Part shown: positions 33,851-46,780 of the stretch, in pieces | Layout: every line of letters begins with the position of its first letter | Numbering within the stretch: the first letter of the stretch is position 1 | Source: Quillaja saponaria | Taxonomy: Eukaryota; Streptophyta; Magnoliopsida; Fabales; Quillajaceae | Assembly (NCBI GenBank): GCA_029379385.1 | Contig: CM055608.1 | Location: 17,854,350-17,918,349, forward strand | Direction: 5' to 3' | DNA length: 64,000 bases | Notes under the pieces: generated by a model | Told to the model about the DNA's origin: nothing | Database searches by the model: none | What the model saw: the letters and a program-made list of their open reading frames with translations, nothing else | Position numbers and translations under genes: made by a program

Positions 33851-35015
33851 CTGCCGAGATTACCGTCACGTTATTTATGATTCATGTGCCGATTTCTTAA
33901 TACAGTGTTCGAAACTAGAAAAAAGTATTCACGCTTCTTTTTCTTTTGTTTTTGGAAATAATACGAATAAGTCCTATTTTTCTCTTCGAATTTCCAATAA
34001 GTCCTAGAATAAGGCTACATACAAAATAAGTCTTGCTTTTAAATCCTAAATTTTATATTTTACTATTTTGTAATTTTCATAAGTTACATACAAAATAAGT
34101 CTTACTTTTAGAAGTCATAAGTCCCAAAATTTTATATTTAACTATTTTATATCTTTGTATGGTTTTAATTTTAATGTTAACAATATTAATTAAAATAGAA
34201 CAATTAAAAAGATATAAGCCTTATAAAATTATCTCAAGAAAATTGTCTTTGTGATCAATAAAATGTGTTTTTTTTTTATTGATTTATTTGATTATAATAT
34301 TTTTGAAAAAGCTGTGTCAATAAAAGTTTTCATAAATTTCTAAATCTTGAACACATTAAAATATTCCCATCATATCTTTTCGTAATTTCTTCTAAAAATA
34401 AAGGAAAAACTATTTATTTATTTATCATTTGTCCTTTTTGTAAAATATTATATAAAAATAGAGGTGTTGGTGGATTAACCATTAAAATCTCTTAGTTTTG
34501 TATGCCAAGAACACGAATCTCACCTTATGTAGCTAAGAAACAAAAAAAAATATTTATCTTGTATAAAAATAAAATAAAAATCTTTCAAATAATATATTAT
34601 TTCAAATATATTATTTTATAATTTATTGATAATTCAAAAAAAAAAGTATGGCCAGTGCATATTTTTCCTTTTACTTTTTGTTGATTTTTTTTTTTTGGGG
34701 AAAATGACATCTACCATTCTTAAAATATCACATTTTTGCTTATTTCATTCCAAAAGTATTTTTCCAGTCAATTTTGTCTCAAAACATTTACAATGTTTTT
34801 CTCAAATCTAACACCGTTAACATTTTAAATGAAAATTACTGATATGACTTGAAATATAAATTTTTAGCCACACTATGTGCTGAGGTGGCAAAAAAAAAAA
34901 TTCCTCATCTCATACATGCTTTGTCACTTTTATTTTCATTATTTCTCAGATGCCTCAACTTCATTTCTGGTTTGTTTTCTTGACTTTGAAGATTAATGAA
35001 CTACTATTTTAAGAT
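33851..35015. other. AT-rich intergenic DNA with a 69-bp tandem duplication
   Basis: tacatacaaaataagtctt recurs with 69-bp spacing (34,016 and 34,085), each followed by attttatattt. 34,690-34,920 holds a MITE-like stretch (ggggaaaatgac, tgctgaggtggca) without clear ends. No gene seen. Confidence 0.5.
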
Positions 35016-35019
35016 TAAC

Positions 35020-35123
35020 CCTAATCTCTACTAACCTATGGCTCTGATACCAATAGAGGAAGCAAGTGCAGCACATTAGAAATTACAACAAGTCACAAAG
35101 CCTATAGGTTAGTAGAGATTAGG
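35020..35123. repeat. 20-bp perfect inverted repeat around a tRNA-iMet-like sequence
   Basis: cctaatctctactaacctat (35,020-35,039) pairs exactly with ataggttagtagagattagg (35,104-35,123). The 64-base loop contains gctctgataccaa (35,041-35,053), the reverse complement of the TTGGTATCAGAGC primer-binding site, so it is probably a piece of a minus-strand LTR element. Confidence 0.7.
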
Positions 35124-35237
35124 AGTAAGAAAAAATTACAAACGTTTTAAAAATTTACCAACCAAATTAACCCAACAAAAAAAAAAATACCTTTGAAACT
35201 AAATTGACAAAAGTATGTTAGTTTAAATACTATAAAT

Positions 35238-37000
35238 TGTCACACTCTCAAATAAAGGTATGACTGACTAGAAGAATGGATAACCAAATCTCCGTAACCT
35301 TGAATCCATAATGACTACACACAAATGACTCTTAAACAAATTATAGTTAAGACTAAGAAAACATGAATTGGTTATGAAACATATATATATTTACGAAAAA
35401 TTCGGCAAATGTTTCCTATAAAGTGGAACATGCCTAACAGTATATAAACTAATAACCGGGTACAATTCACCGGTAAACTATAATATCAAAGTACTCAAAA
35501 GAGCTCTGTTCCTAACAACACATCAAGTTGTCATAGTTAACTCAATATACGCAACAATGCATGACATTTAAAATGACTACAAGTGTCGCCCTATCAGCTT
35601 CAAGTATGTGACTTCGAGACATACCTTGCCACAACAGTGTCGATAGATAGCAAATCCTGACGCAGTGAACTGTGTCTTCCTGATACTAAAAGAAAAATAA
35701 CAGAGAAAGATGTGAGCCACAAGGACTCAGTGAACAAAATACTTACCTAAGGGTACCAGCATTACACAACACATATATCATAGTTTAAACTTGTATTTAT
35801 ATTTACTTGAGCACATACGTAATTATAATTATCAAACGATCACAATTCACGTAGCTCACAAATTTCAACATAGCAATCAAATCATACAAACAACAAACAA
35901 ATAAACAAACAAAGGGCCAATGAATAACTCAGCTCCACACAACAGTATCTCTCTCCCAGGCATTTACGCGCCCACATAACAAATTAATTATCCGTATACA
36001 ATCCATCCCACCGGGGCTGAGTACTCAATTTAAAAAAAAAACATTTATCAGATAAATCAGAATATCATAGTTGCACTTGGATTTCAATTTCAGAGATAAA
36101 AATCATTTCTTAGAAAATCTCACTTTGTTAGCCCTTATCAACTACAACCAATTTCAAATATCAAACATAAATCAATTACTCAAATTCACATAAATTATTT
36201 CATATAATTATCTAGCAACCAAAGTGTACGTAATTCACTCACAAGTTCAAGGACGTGGTTTGTCAGCCCATCTAGTCTGCGAATGTGTCAGAATGTCTTC
36301 GACACGATCTAAAGCTGAAAATTATAAATTAATACATTATTCACCATAACCATTTTAAGGTTAATTGTACAATTCCTTAATTTACATAACTATACTTAAT
36401 ACAGTTGTTAGAATCTTATTCCTCAAAACTTTTAATATACATGTATTAATTTACTTGAATCTCAAATCTGTTATTTCATGTTTTAAATTAAATTTAAAAG
36501 AGCTATAATTAATTCATTTAACTTCCATTTAACTTGAATTATACACTTCGATTTCATTACTTGCATGTAACTATTAAATATATATATTTATATATTCATT
36601 ACCATCAATTCTTGTTTTACAATTTCAATCAATTCTTTTACTTAGTATAATTCCCTTTTAATAATCTAATAAACTTACAATTTAGTTTAATTGAGTTTTC
36701 ATAATTCATCAAGCTATACATCTTTCTCTAAGTTCATATAACCTACTGTCATGACTCTAGAGAGTCATCAAAATCTCTCTTTTTTTATTTTCACACTCAC
36801 ACCGACTATGAAAGGAAAATAGGAAACCAAGTTGCTGCCCCAAAACAGGGGACAGCAGCTTGGTTGCTAAATACAGCCCAAAATTGAACACACCCTTCCT
36901 CCAATACCAACCAACCATCTACCATCCTTTGGGCTGAACTCACGTGCTTACAAAATTAATCAACTTATACCTTTCAATCACTCAAAGATACAGCTAGCAA
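35238..37000 (-). mobile_element. Tekay-like LTR (minus strand)
   Basis: Its 3' border is tgtcacactctc on the plus strand (gagagtgtgaca on minus). It shares, in order and inverted, landmarks with the LTRs at 39.1-42.9 and 57.9-60.2 kb: ggttacggagatttggtta near the end, the block around actcagccccggtgggatgg with gggcgcgtaaatg (35,960-36,025), and ccccaaaacaggggacag (36,839-36,856). No internal domains adjoin it, so it is solo or truncated. The right border is approximate. Confidence 0.7.
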
Positions 37001-37189
37001 AGCAACCAAAGAAAAAAAATTATTGCCTCCTCTAATGTCTCATACGACTGAACTAAAAAATATCCTTCACGCCTCCTAACTGTTGCAAGCTCTATGGAAG
37101 TTTAACACAGCAGTTGGAGAAAATAAAAGAAAGCTAGAACAGCTTTACCCCGCCAAGCGAAAATGGCCAAAGGTAGAAACAGAGTATGT

Positions 37190-37340
37190 CTAAGATGAAC
37201 GAGCTGCTAATTGAAGAGCTCTTTTGTTTTAACCTTGCTCGTTTCTTGTCTATTTTTTTTTCTTGTATATAGAGGACTTCTGTCCTCCCCTTATATTTCT
37301 TTCTCTATTAATAAAATTTCCTTGTCCATAAAAAATTAAA
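37190..37340 (+). mobile_element. Short LINE 3' tail
   Basis: Sequence ending ctattaataaaatttccttg followed by tccataaaaaattaaaaa looks like the terminal part of a plant LINE. No coding part. Confidence 0.4.
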
Positions 37341-37871
37341 AATTTCGTCCCTTATCAGAAAGTTATCCTTTCTATAATAAGTCACTTACTAAATGGTGGA
37401 ACCTCACAAGCTACTTTTACATATTTTAGGAAATATAGTACATGAAAAATCCTAGAACAAAGAGTGGACAGTTGAGACTTCATTTACAGCTGTGTTATCT
37501 CAGCAAAATGTGACTTGAGTTCAGGATTCAAGTATGATACAAAAAGTTAAATTGGAATTTATTTATTTAATTTTGTATGGAAGAGAGTATTAAGAGAAAG
37601 ACTAGAGCATGCTTCATACATATGAACAAATGACGATAGTCAAGGGGGAGAAAAAGATAGTGGTTTAACATGGAATTTAAGAGAAAGAAAATATCAATAC
37701 CTCCTTTTAGATATAAAGGAACTAGAAATGACTAACACCAGGCCCCTTGCACTTATCCTAGAAACCATCGGTGCTGACCATAACTTTGGTTACAATGATC
37801 CAAGTTGTGGGAAAGTCCAAGATGGTCCATGCTTTGAGTAAGAATATGCCGACTTAGACTATGAGAAACAC

Positions 37872-38212
37872 CAATTACTACTTCGTCACTCGCTTTCCTC
37901 GCGTACTCTCCAAGAAATTCCAAAGAAGCTCTTGATTACAGGGGCAAATTAAAAGCTGAAGTTGTAAAGCTTATAGAAGCTAAGCAAACGGCAAGAAAAT
38001 TGAAGGAGTTAGCTATTATGGAAGAAGCTCACGGCAGGGCCAAAGAAAAGAGAAACATAACTTCTCCTGAACTTTCGGGAAGTAAGGGAAGACAAGAAGT
38101 AAACAAATGGAAGAGTGAAAAGCAAGCCAGTTTATTGGAAATTAGAAGCAGTAAAGGTAAAGTAACATATGTCAAAGTCCAAGTTTTACTTTGTGGTGTA
38201 CAAAATTTTTAA
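37872..38212 (+). other. Coding-like open stretch, unknown coiled-coil protein fragment
   Basis: About 113 codons open without a clear start. After ETPITTSSLAFLAY it is rich in Lys/Glu/Arg: LDYRGKLKAEVVKLIEAKQT, then KELAIMEEAHGRAKEKRN and VNKWKSEKQASLLEIRSSK. A donor-like gtaaagt follows AGCAGTAAAG at about 38,155, so the real exon may end there. The heptad-like charge pattern suggests coiled coil. I do not recognise the family. It may be an exon of a decayed or captured gene; it lies between two LTRs. Confidence 0.4.
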
Positions 38213-39136
38213 ATTTTATAATATATATTTACTTATTTAATTTTTAAAATTTTAAATTCCTTAATTACACCATGCTTTCCCTTAATAAAATTTACAAATG
38301 ACAATATTAAAAAAGTAGGTCCAAATCAACTATTTAAATTTATGATTATGGTTTAATCATAGATATACATATATATAAAAATATATAACTATATATAAAC
38401 AAATATATATATACCTACCATCAATATTTCTTATCTTATTGTTTCAATTACAAAATTTTTATTATTACATATATATATATTTTTTACTAATAAAATTTAC
38501 ACAATTAGATTTTAAGTTTCATATCAAGCAGTGAAGTGTCACATGAGTTACGTATAAACATTCTAATGTATACATGAACATTCCGAAGTGTACATTAGAA
38601 ATATTGGGTTATAACATAAATGTTATTTTGCTTTTTTTTTTTTTTTTTTTTTTCTTTTTCTTCTCCATCAATTCCTAGAAGTGCAAGTTGTAACATGAGC
38701 AATTGATTGCCTTTTTTTTTTTTACCACCTCATCACAACGAAACATGAACATTGCCTTGTAAGCTACAACATAATGATTTGGCTAATCTCATTGTCATGA
38801 TTTTTATACTTAATTCAATATTAATTGGTTCCCCAGAATTATACTACTAGTATATTTCTGGAGAAGTCAAGTAATATAAATATATAGGCTCGTGAGAGTT
38901 GTGAGTTATGAGAATAAGAGAAAGATAATACTTGTGAGACCTTTATAAGATATGGGGTGTAAGATACATAAGTAATTAGTCGTGATATAACTTCAGTGGT
39001 GATAACACTATGTGTAAGGTGTTACACTTTTTATGTAATATTTCTTCTAATTATTGATGTAGGCTAGAGGTTTCAAGCCATTTAATATTGTGTATTTTGT
39101 TTCTTTCTAAACTCTTCTACTTAATTATATCTTTTT

Positions 39137-39460
39137 TGTTATAACCCTCATAGCTAGATAACGAAAAATCGAGTTTTTCACATAATGTGTAAAATTACGT
39201 ATTAGAATAAACAAATTAATTAGATAAGAGTGTAGTTATATGTTATAATTCGATACCTTAGTGTAACCTTAATACACATTAATTATATATATATATATAT
39301 ATTGTGTACGTGTTGTTATAAAGTGTTATAACCCAATATATTAGAGAATATTTAAAATTTCGGTGTATCAATTTTGTTCTTGGGAAGTAGATAAAATTGT
39401 GAAATAATAATAATAATAAAGTTAATAGATTAATACAATAACATACATATATAGATAGAT

Positions 39461-39504
<44 letters not shown>

Positions 39505-42500
39505 ATACTAAGGATGTATATTAACCACAAATTTTCTTAATCAATTGGACTTTGACCACTAAGTTCTTTTTCTTTCTTGATTGACCGGAGGCCCTTTTGT
39601 TGTTATGTTTTTTGTTTTCTTTCATTTTCTTGTTTCAGGACCCTTCTAGCTTCTTCTCCCTGGTTGTGCTTTTGGGATTTCCTCATCTAGCTGATTTCCT
39701 AACTCTTCCTTGGCAGTTGGTTTTTTTTCTCCTTTATTCCTTGCCGTTCACATTGCCATTCAACTGGTTACAAATAGCAGGAATTGATGTTGGTCCTCCT
39801 TCCTCTTTCCTTATTCCTAGCCTTTCTGTTTTTCTGCCTATCATTGTTCTCTGCCATTCGAATGTTTCTTTGTGTGTTTGATTCTTATTTTGCTCGTGCT
39901 TTGTTTTTCCGGGCCGTGCATCATTTTCTTATGTTCCACTTTCATTCTCCACTTCCTTATTTTTGCTTTGTTGTTGAATGAGTTGAAGTGGGCAAGCAAC
40001 CATGGGTCTGCCGAATTCCTTTATTCCTCTGCTCTTGATGTTCACGGGAAAAAAAAAAAAAAAAACATTGATAGTAAGACAATTAGGAAGCTGGGTTCTT
40101 AGAATGTTGCCTCCTTGCTGTGATACAATTTGTGGGTTCTTGAATTTTCATTTCTCTAACTCTAGCATTAGCATCTTAGTTTGGAGCTTGTTGACAGTTT
40201 TTCCTCTGAGTTGCCGTGTGCCTCCTTGTGCTGACCCAGGGTGAGTTCTTATTTTTCCTTACTTTGTTATATTAACTTGTAAAGGATGTGTGATGCATGA
40301 TGTTACCACCAAGCCATCTTAGGTCGTTTTCCCTGTTTTGGTATAGCATGTTTGATGTGGTGAAGTCTTTAGATCAGCCTCCCCCAGTAAAGCTTGTGGC
40401 AGCCGTGGAAGTGGGATGGCTGTCCTATGTTGGAAGAGCTGGCTGTGTATGTGGTTTAGAGAGATAGTAATGCTTTTAGACTTAATTATCCTATTCTAAT
40501 TATGTTAATACCTTTGAGTAGTTTTTAAGTAGGGTAGTAGAATAAGAAATGTAATGAGATAAATTATTTATTCAATTTATTAAGTTAGTCGTGTATAGTC
40601 CTTGGATTTTTCATGAAATTAATGTTTTTAGATAAACTATACAAATTTTAGGAAAGGGTGAGACAAACTAGTTATAAAATAATGAGCAAAACTTGGTTGA
40701 ATTGATATTAGGAAGTATCAACTTTAGCTCTTGATTGATTCTAAATCACTAATACAACTTTGAATTAAATTGAATTAGGAGTAATGGTAGTGAATTAGTG
40801 TTGAAGTGAGGAATATGAATTGGAGCTTGAAAGTGTTGGAAAATGAGAGTTAAGTAAATTTTGAAAGGATGCAAGAGGCATATTTCGTGAGTATCAGAAA
40901 CTTGGTATTTCAAGTGTATTCGAGTAGTATTAAATTAAGAGTTCAAAAGATGAAATGTAGTTTATGGTCTTGACATGTTTGCAAAATTTCGTAGCCTTAT
41001 TCCAAGTATGTTGTTAGTTATAGCTGTTAGACTCCGGCTAAGTCAAGCATGATTCGTAATGCCCTATTTTTGGTTCATGTAAGGAATTGAGTAGGTTCAA
41101 GATTTATTTTAGGGAAAACTCCTGAAAAAAAGATAGATATACTTGTCTATTAACAAATCCGATAAATAGAATTGGATTTTGTTTTTCCTAGAGAAAGTTA
41201 TGTTCAAATAACTAAGATAAGGTCCTAGTTGTCAAAATCCTGCATTTTGCAAAATTTGATGCAACTTCAAAGAATAAACTGTATTGATACATAAATCTAA
41301 AAATTATAAATGATATACCATTATAAATCTACATGTGTCTAGTATTTTATAAATTTTACGAAACTGGATTCAAAATTTCCTAAAGAAAGATATGATCGTT
41401 AAAATAGACACTGGTCCAAACCCCAAGTTTGGACAGTTTCAAAATCTCTATCTCCCTAGTGCTTTCTATCTTTGCTAATAGTTTCATTCTTCCCTATGCA
41501 TTGTCAAGACATTTAAAATATTTCTTTATTATTATCCCTATCACATAAAGTCCAATTTATATTAACTAATGTGTAATAGTTTAATGAAAAACTTTCTTAA
41601 AGAAACCTATACAAGTTGAGATATAAGCTTAGTAACTAAAAGATTATCATGATAATGTTTATGAACTAAATATTATTTAGGAATATGAATTTTAGTTTCG
41701 GATTCTAATGTGGATTTGATGAGACTCGCGGACGCTAGTATGAGTGACGAATGGAATCGGTTATGGGTGAGTGGTTAATTGCTGCCTTTAGGGGCTAATT
41801 AGTATATGTAATTATATGTTTATTTGAATCTACATGATACATGAAAAATATGCAAGTAGAGTATTTCAGTAATTTATTTAAATTATGTTTGTTTGATATT
41901 GATTGCTTTGTTTGACATTGGTTGTGGTTGATAAGAGCTAACAAAGTAAGATTTTTATGAAAAGTGATTTTTATCTCCGAAATTAAAAATCCAAGTGCAC
42001 CTAGGATGTTCTGATTTAAAATTTTAAGAAAATTTTGATTCTGATAAATGTTTTTTTAAATTGAGTGCTCAGCCCTGGTAGGATGGATTGTGTACGGAAA
42101 TCAATTTGTTGTGTCGGCGCGTAAATGTCCGATAGGGGGTGATAATGTTGTGCTGGGCTGGGTCACTCGTTGGCCCTTTGAGTGCTTTGCATAATATTAT
42201 TGCTCTGATTTACACTGTGATCATGCGTCATATAAATTATGAATTTGTGAAACTTATAACATATATATGTAATGTGAAATGTTACATGATGTTACTATTT
42301 ATGTGATACATACTTGTGTTGTGTGATACTGGTACCCTTTTAGGTATTTTTTTTCCACTCACAGAGTCCATAGGACTCACCCTTATCTAGTGGATAATTT
42401 TTTTAGTGACAAGAATTCGGTATATTGCATCGTCGAGCTTATAACTTACCGAACGAATATGGCACGATGGTTCTAGGATCTCAGACTTGTAGTTAAGGAT

Positions 42501-42876
42501 GAAAGTTGTAGTCATATTAGAGCTGTGAAGTATCTAGTTTTGGTATGATGTAAGAGGCTAGTTATTTGTTTTGATTAAAATATAGTTGGAGCAAAGCTCC
42601 TTGTGTCTTGGTGTTATGGTTACATGAGGTCATGGGTATATGTGTTTGTATTTTGAGGCATATTCCCTGTTGTTGGGGACTTTTGTCAAAAAATTTCAAT
42701 AAATTGTTAACTGTTTCTCAAATTAAAATTTCACAATGAATTTTTATATTATAAAAGTTACTTTTATTCTTTGGATGGATCAAGAGTCATGTTTGTTATG
42801 TTGTTTTGGAGTCAGGGTTACGGAGGTTTGATTCTCTAATCCTCCAGCCAGTCATGCTTCAGTGAGGGGTGTGACA
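39137..42876 (+). mobile_element. Tekay-like LTR (plus strand), probably solo
   Basis: Begins tgttataaccctc, like the LTR starts at 57.85 and 62.3 kb, and ends ggtgtgaca after ggttacggaggtttgatt. The block gagtgctcagccctggtagg (42,063) lies about 810 bp before the end, as in the other copies. At 3.7 kb it is about 1.4 kb longer than the copy at 57.9 kb, so it may hold an insertion or the start may be misplaced. Flanks are T-rich (ttttt/tttta), a weak target duplication. Contains no retroelement genes. Confidence 0.6.
39455..39497. repeat. AT/GATA microsatellite
   Basis: agatagatagatatata followed by a long (ta)n run; a similar (at)n run lies at 39,285-39,302. These give the false 83-residue Tyr/Ile frame seen on the minus strand. 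Confidence 0.95.
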
Positions 42877-44646
42877 TTTTAGTGTATGTCTTTTATTATT
42901 TTTTGTTATATCTATTTAAAATTGAAGGAAAATTTTGTATAATTGTGATGAACCATGGGTTTGAACTTTGAAGAGGGTACAATCACGTTTATCATGATAT
43001 CCTTGTCTATGGCCATCACGTTGCAGCATAAAATTGAGGGGTAGAGTTATCGGAACTAATTGTTCATAAGGTAGAGATTATAGATAAATTGGCGATTTAA
43101 TTCGTGGATGATAGTTGTGACCTAATTTCGAAAGAATTTATTTTTGACCTTTCAAAGTTTACATTTTTATCATTTTTGTCCCTACAAGTTTTCACACAAA
43201 TTGTATTATGACTTTTTTTAAAAATTAAACTTTATTCATTTTGACCCTACAAAATTTAATAATTTTTATAAATTTGATTTTATGGAATAGCAATTGCTTG
43301 AAAAAATAAGTAAAATAAAAAAAAGGGTAAATTCATGTTGATTTATAGTAAATATAATATCTATTTTTTGGTTTCTCAAGAGTATTCACAACACACTTTG
43401 GGTGTGAGCCTAATCTCGTTTGGAGTTTTTGATTGACTCTCCTCACAAGTATTTTCTTATTGGCTCGAACCCCTAACATTACAGAGACTCCTCAATTGCT
43501 GAGCTCAAGCATGCCTTACCACTTGAACCATGCGTTGTAGATAAATATAATATCTATTTGATACCTACTTATTGGACAAGTTTGAATGCTGTATTAAATT
43601 TTTTATTTTTATTTTATTTTATGTTTTTTTTAAATTTTTTTAATACTTATTTGATGCATGTTTATTTGACAAATTTGAATGTGGTATCATTTTTAATTTT
43701 TTATGTTTATTTTTCTTATGTAGCATATATTCATGTTTTAAGTAATTAAGCTTATATATGTACCAAGTTGTATACATTCTTAATACCTAATTTAACTCAA
43801 GTAACCATTCATTTATTAAGTTTGGCATTCTATTTTTAATAGAACTACTGGATTCATTTTATATTTTGATAAATAAATGCTATTAATATTGTAAAAGAAT
43901 TATGGTCGTTAATAATGAAGATGAGGGGTGGTGGTTGTCGGAATGGGTAGAGGGAGTCGGTGGGTGGATGCTGGTGTTATCTTTTCATTTTTCTTTAATT
44001 TATAACCCTTGCAAATGCACAGATTTTTACTATTTTAAAAATATCTTTAAGAATATTATCAATTCTTGTTATTACAAGTAAAAATTTGTAGTCTTTAAGC
44101 AAAAAATTTAAATGTATAAATTATATAATTGTGAAAAATCAATTAATTTTAAAAAAAAGAATATAAATACAACACCAAACACAAACATTTAATGCCACAC
44201 ATACAAAATCATAAAGTAAGAGCAACCATTCGCATCATATCATAGGGAGATATTATTTTATACATCTCTATTTAGAATATACAAACTAAAGCAAAAATGC
44301 CACCACCTATATTATTGGTTTTTTGTTTTTATTTCAATTATTTGATTATAATTAATATTCAGATTATCAATTATTTAAGAATTATAATTGAATTTTTTAT
44401 AATAATTGTATAAATCGTTTAGTAATAATTACTTATAATTTGTGAAATAATTATTTAAAATTGTGTCAATATTTACTAAAATTAATTACTTAATTAACTT
44501 TTTTTTTTAATTAAAATTATCACAAACAAAATATTCATTAGAATTAAATGGTGGGTGATGTGTTAAAGAGTATTGGAGTATTGTTTATGAAAATGGTAGG
44601 GATATCTTAGCCTTTTACTTGGAGGGTGTTTGGTTTTGATTATAAT
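42877..44646. other. AT-rich intergenic DNA
   Basis: No gene or clear element. The 63-codon frame at 43,558-43,749 is a Phe/Tyr-rich artefact of T-rich DNA. 43,370-43,540 resembles a dispersed repeat (gagctcaagcatgccttacc) with unclear borders. Confidence 0.5.
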
Positions 44647-45974
44647 TGATAATTCTAAAATAATAGAGTTATTTCACTATGATTTTAATTCATATTTGAT
44701 GCTAATACTAAGATTTTGAGTTATAATAATAGTCAAATATAGTATTTTAGTTGTTTTAAGAGTTTTTATTTTTATTTTATTTTTATCTTAATTAGGAGTA
44801 GTTTTATGAATTTTGGTATTTAATTTGTTTTAGGTGTCTTTGAAGTGCTCTAGTTAGGACTAGAGAAGGAAAACGATTCAACAGGCGCTGCAACGCTAAA
44901 GAACATGGAGCCGCAGTGCCATAAAAGGGAGAAATTGATGGATCAGACAAAGAGGCCTCTACCGCAGCATAACTAATATAAAGTCGTGGCGCTAATAAAA
45001 GAGGAAAAGAGCATAAAAGTCAGGAAGCTGGATGCTGCGGTGCCTAAAGGCATGAGTCGCGACGTGATGATTTTATGTTGCCCAAAAAAATAACAGAGAG
45101 AGAAGAGCTTGCATTGCAGAGCCTTGTTATGTGAGACCACGATGAGACAAGATGGAGTCCTAATGGGATTAAGTAGAGCCTTTAGGGCCACAACACCATA
45201 TACACACAAGCCATGACGACGTCTGTCAGTGTTTTGATGACTCTTAGTTTAATTGAACTAAGAGGAAAAGGTTTATAAATAAAGGGGAAGGCTGAAGTTT
45301 TAGAAAAATACCAGAGCTCATGATAACGAGTGCTAAGGAGCGAAAAGAAACCCAAAGCATGACAACTTTTAGTTTCTGGTCTTTCTTCTTATTTTCTATT
45401 GCCTCGTTCTTAATTCTTCTAATTAATTGATCACTAGTTAGATTGATTAGGAATTCTGGAATTGACTTGGAATAGTCAGTTTTGTGATTAATCGTAAGCA
45501 ATATAACTTATGTTTGGATTGTTCATGTGATGCGAATAATCTAATTTATTTAAGAGATAAGAATATACTCTTTTACCATAAGTAATCAGGAGATTGGTTC
45601 TTAATGAGTTTGCCTTAGAATAATTCTCATAAAAATATAGGGAACTAGACTAAGGGAAATATATAGTTGCTAGATATAGGAATATGCTAGTAACTGATTA
45701 AGAAATTTGCGTTAATATTGAGCTATGACATAAATTGATTTGAGCTAAAATTAATTAGGTGTAGTGTGAGGGATTTTGTGAACCTAGGCTTAGTTTAAAT
45801 ATTCTTATAAATTGCTTAAAAATCTTTATATTTATATTTGCTTGATTAGAGTTAGGTTGCATCTTATTAGTATTTAACTTTAGAAAGTAATTTATTCCTC
45901 GTGGGAACGATCTATATTTATCACTATATTATTTGAGGATGATACGCGTGCTTGTGTTTGTTAAATCCCTATCA
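44647..45974 (+). repeat. Athila-type 5' LTR
   Basis: 1,328 bp. Starts TGATAATTCTAAAATAATAG, ends AAATCCCTATCA, and contains a TATA box tttataaataaagg at 45,270. U3 carries GC-rich words (gccgcagtgcc, gctgcggtgcc). Direct copy of 55,854-57,324. Confidence 0.85.
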
Positions 45975-45980
45975 AGTTTT

Positions 45981-45998
45981 TGGCGTCGTTACCGGGGA
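45981..45998 (+). other. Primer-binding site for tRNA-Asp
   Basis: tggcgtcgttaccgggga, six bases after the LTR end. It matches the tRNA-Asp site TGGCGCCGTTGCCGGGGA, typical of Athila/Tat elements, with two transitions. Confidence 0.85.
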
Positions 45999-46089
45999 AT
46001 AGATTTATTTTATTTTGTTAATATCATTATAAGCTTACTTAATTTTCATTCAAGTTCTTACTTTTAATTTTAGGTGCTATTGACATTTA

Positions 46090-46265
46090 ATGCAACACAT
46101 TAGAGATTTGGAACTAATATCATACGATCCCGAGATCGAATGAATGCTTGGAAAATTGAGAAAAAAATAAAATTCATAAACACTCTAGTGCAATGGCTGA
46201 TGATTAAGAAGCTCATGAAACCAAGGCTTTGAGGGATTATGTTGTCACTCTTATGCAAGGCCTCC
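46090..46265 (+). pseudogene. Athila gag N-terminus, truncated
   Basis: Begins MQHIRDLELISYDPEIE and, after stops, reaches ALRDYVVTLMQG, the leader that precedes the capsid domain in Athila gag. It ends abruptly where minus-strand integrase begins. Confidence 0.65.
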
Positions 46266-46267
46266 TC

Positions 46268-46780
46268 TTTGTATGAACCCATTTAGAGATATCCACAGCA
46301 ACAAGAATGTATTGATTGGTGTACGAGGATATGAATGGACCTATGAAGTCCATCCTCCATACAGCAAACAATTCCAATTCAAGTATGTTATTGAGTGGCA
46401 TCTCATTCTTCTTGGATATGCTGCCCATCCTTTGGCTCCTGTCGCATTTGTAAACAAATTTATTAGCATCCTTAAATAAAGAAGGCCAATAAAAACCTTA
46501 TTTGAGCACTTTTACAGCTATTCGACTTTTTCCAAAGTGACCTTCATACTCCAAAGCATGGCGGTGGTGAAGTATACTCTCCACCTCTTTCTCCGGAACA
46601 CACCTTAAAATTTGATCAGCACAATGCTTAAACAATAAGGGGTCATCCCAAACAAAGAATCTTATATCATGTAAAAACTTTTTCTTTTGTTGAGAAATTA
46701 AGTTTAGAGGAAAGACCTTGCCAACTAGATAGTTGACAAAGCCAGCATATCAAGGCAATGATTTATTAAAACTAGGAAGA
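46268..46780 (-). pseudogene. Athila integrase N-terminal half (inverted)
   Basis: Minus strand. The zinc-binding His/Cys domain (HHRHALEYGGHFGKSR, about 46,545-46,590) is followed by the catalytic core start MDFIGPF with the first Asp and YILVAVDISKWV. It breaks right after SKWV, at the inversion border. Stops and frameshifts throughout. Confidence 0.8.

Noticed and set aside
33777..34007. 76-codon plus-strand frame upstream of the TBC gene
   Set aside because: It overlaps the TBC promoter side, has low-complexity GERE repeats from a CT-rich tract, and matches no family.
39279..39530. 83-residue minus-strand frame
   Set aside because: It is translated (TA)n/GATA microsatellite, rich in Tyr and Ile; not a protein.
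39597..40244. Overlapping plus-strand frames rich in Phe and Leu
   Set aside because: They lie inside a Tekay-like LTR in T-rich DNA, overlap one another and show no family motif.
44973..45209. 78-codon minus-strand frame in the LTR
   Set aside because: LTR U3 is non-coding and the frame is not conserved in the other LTR copy.
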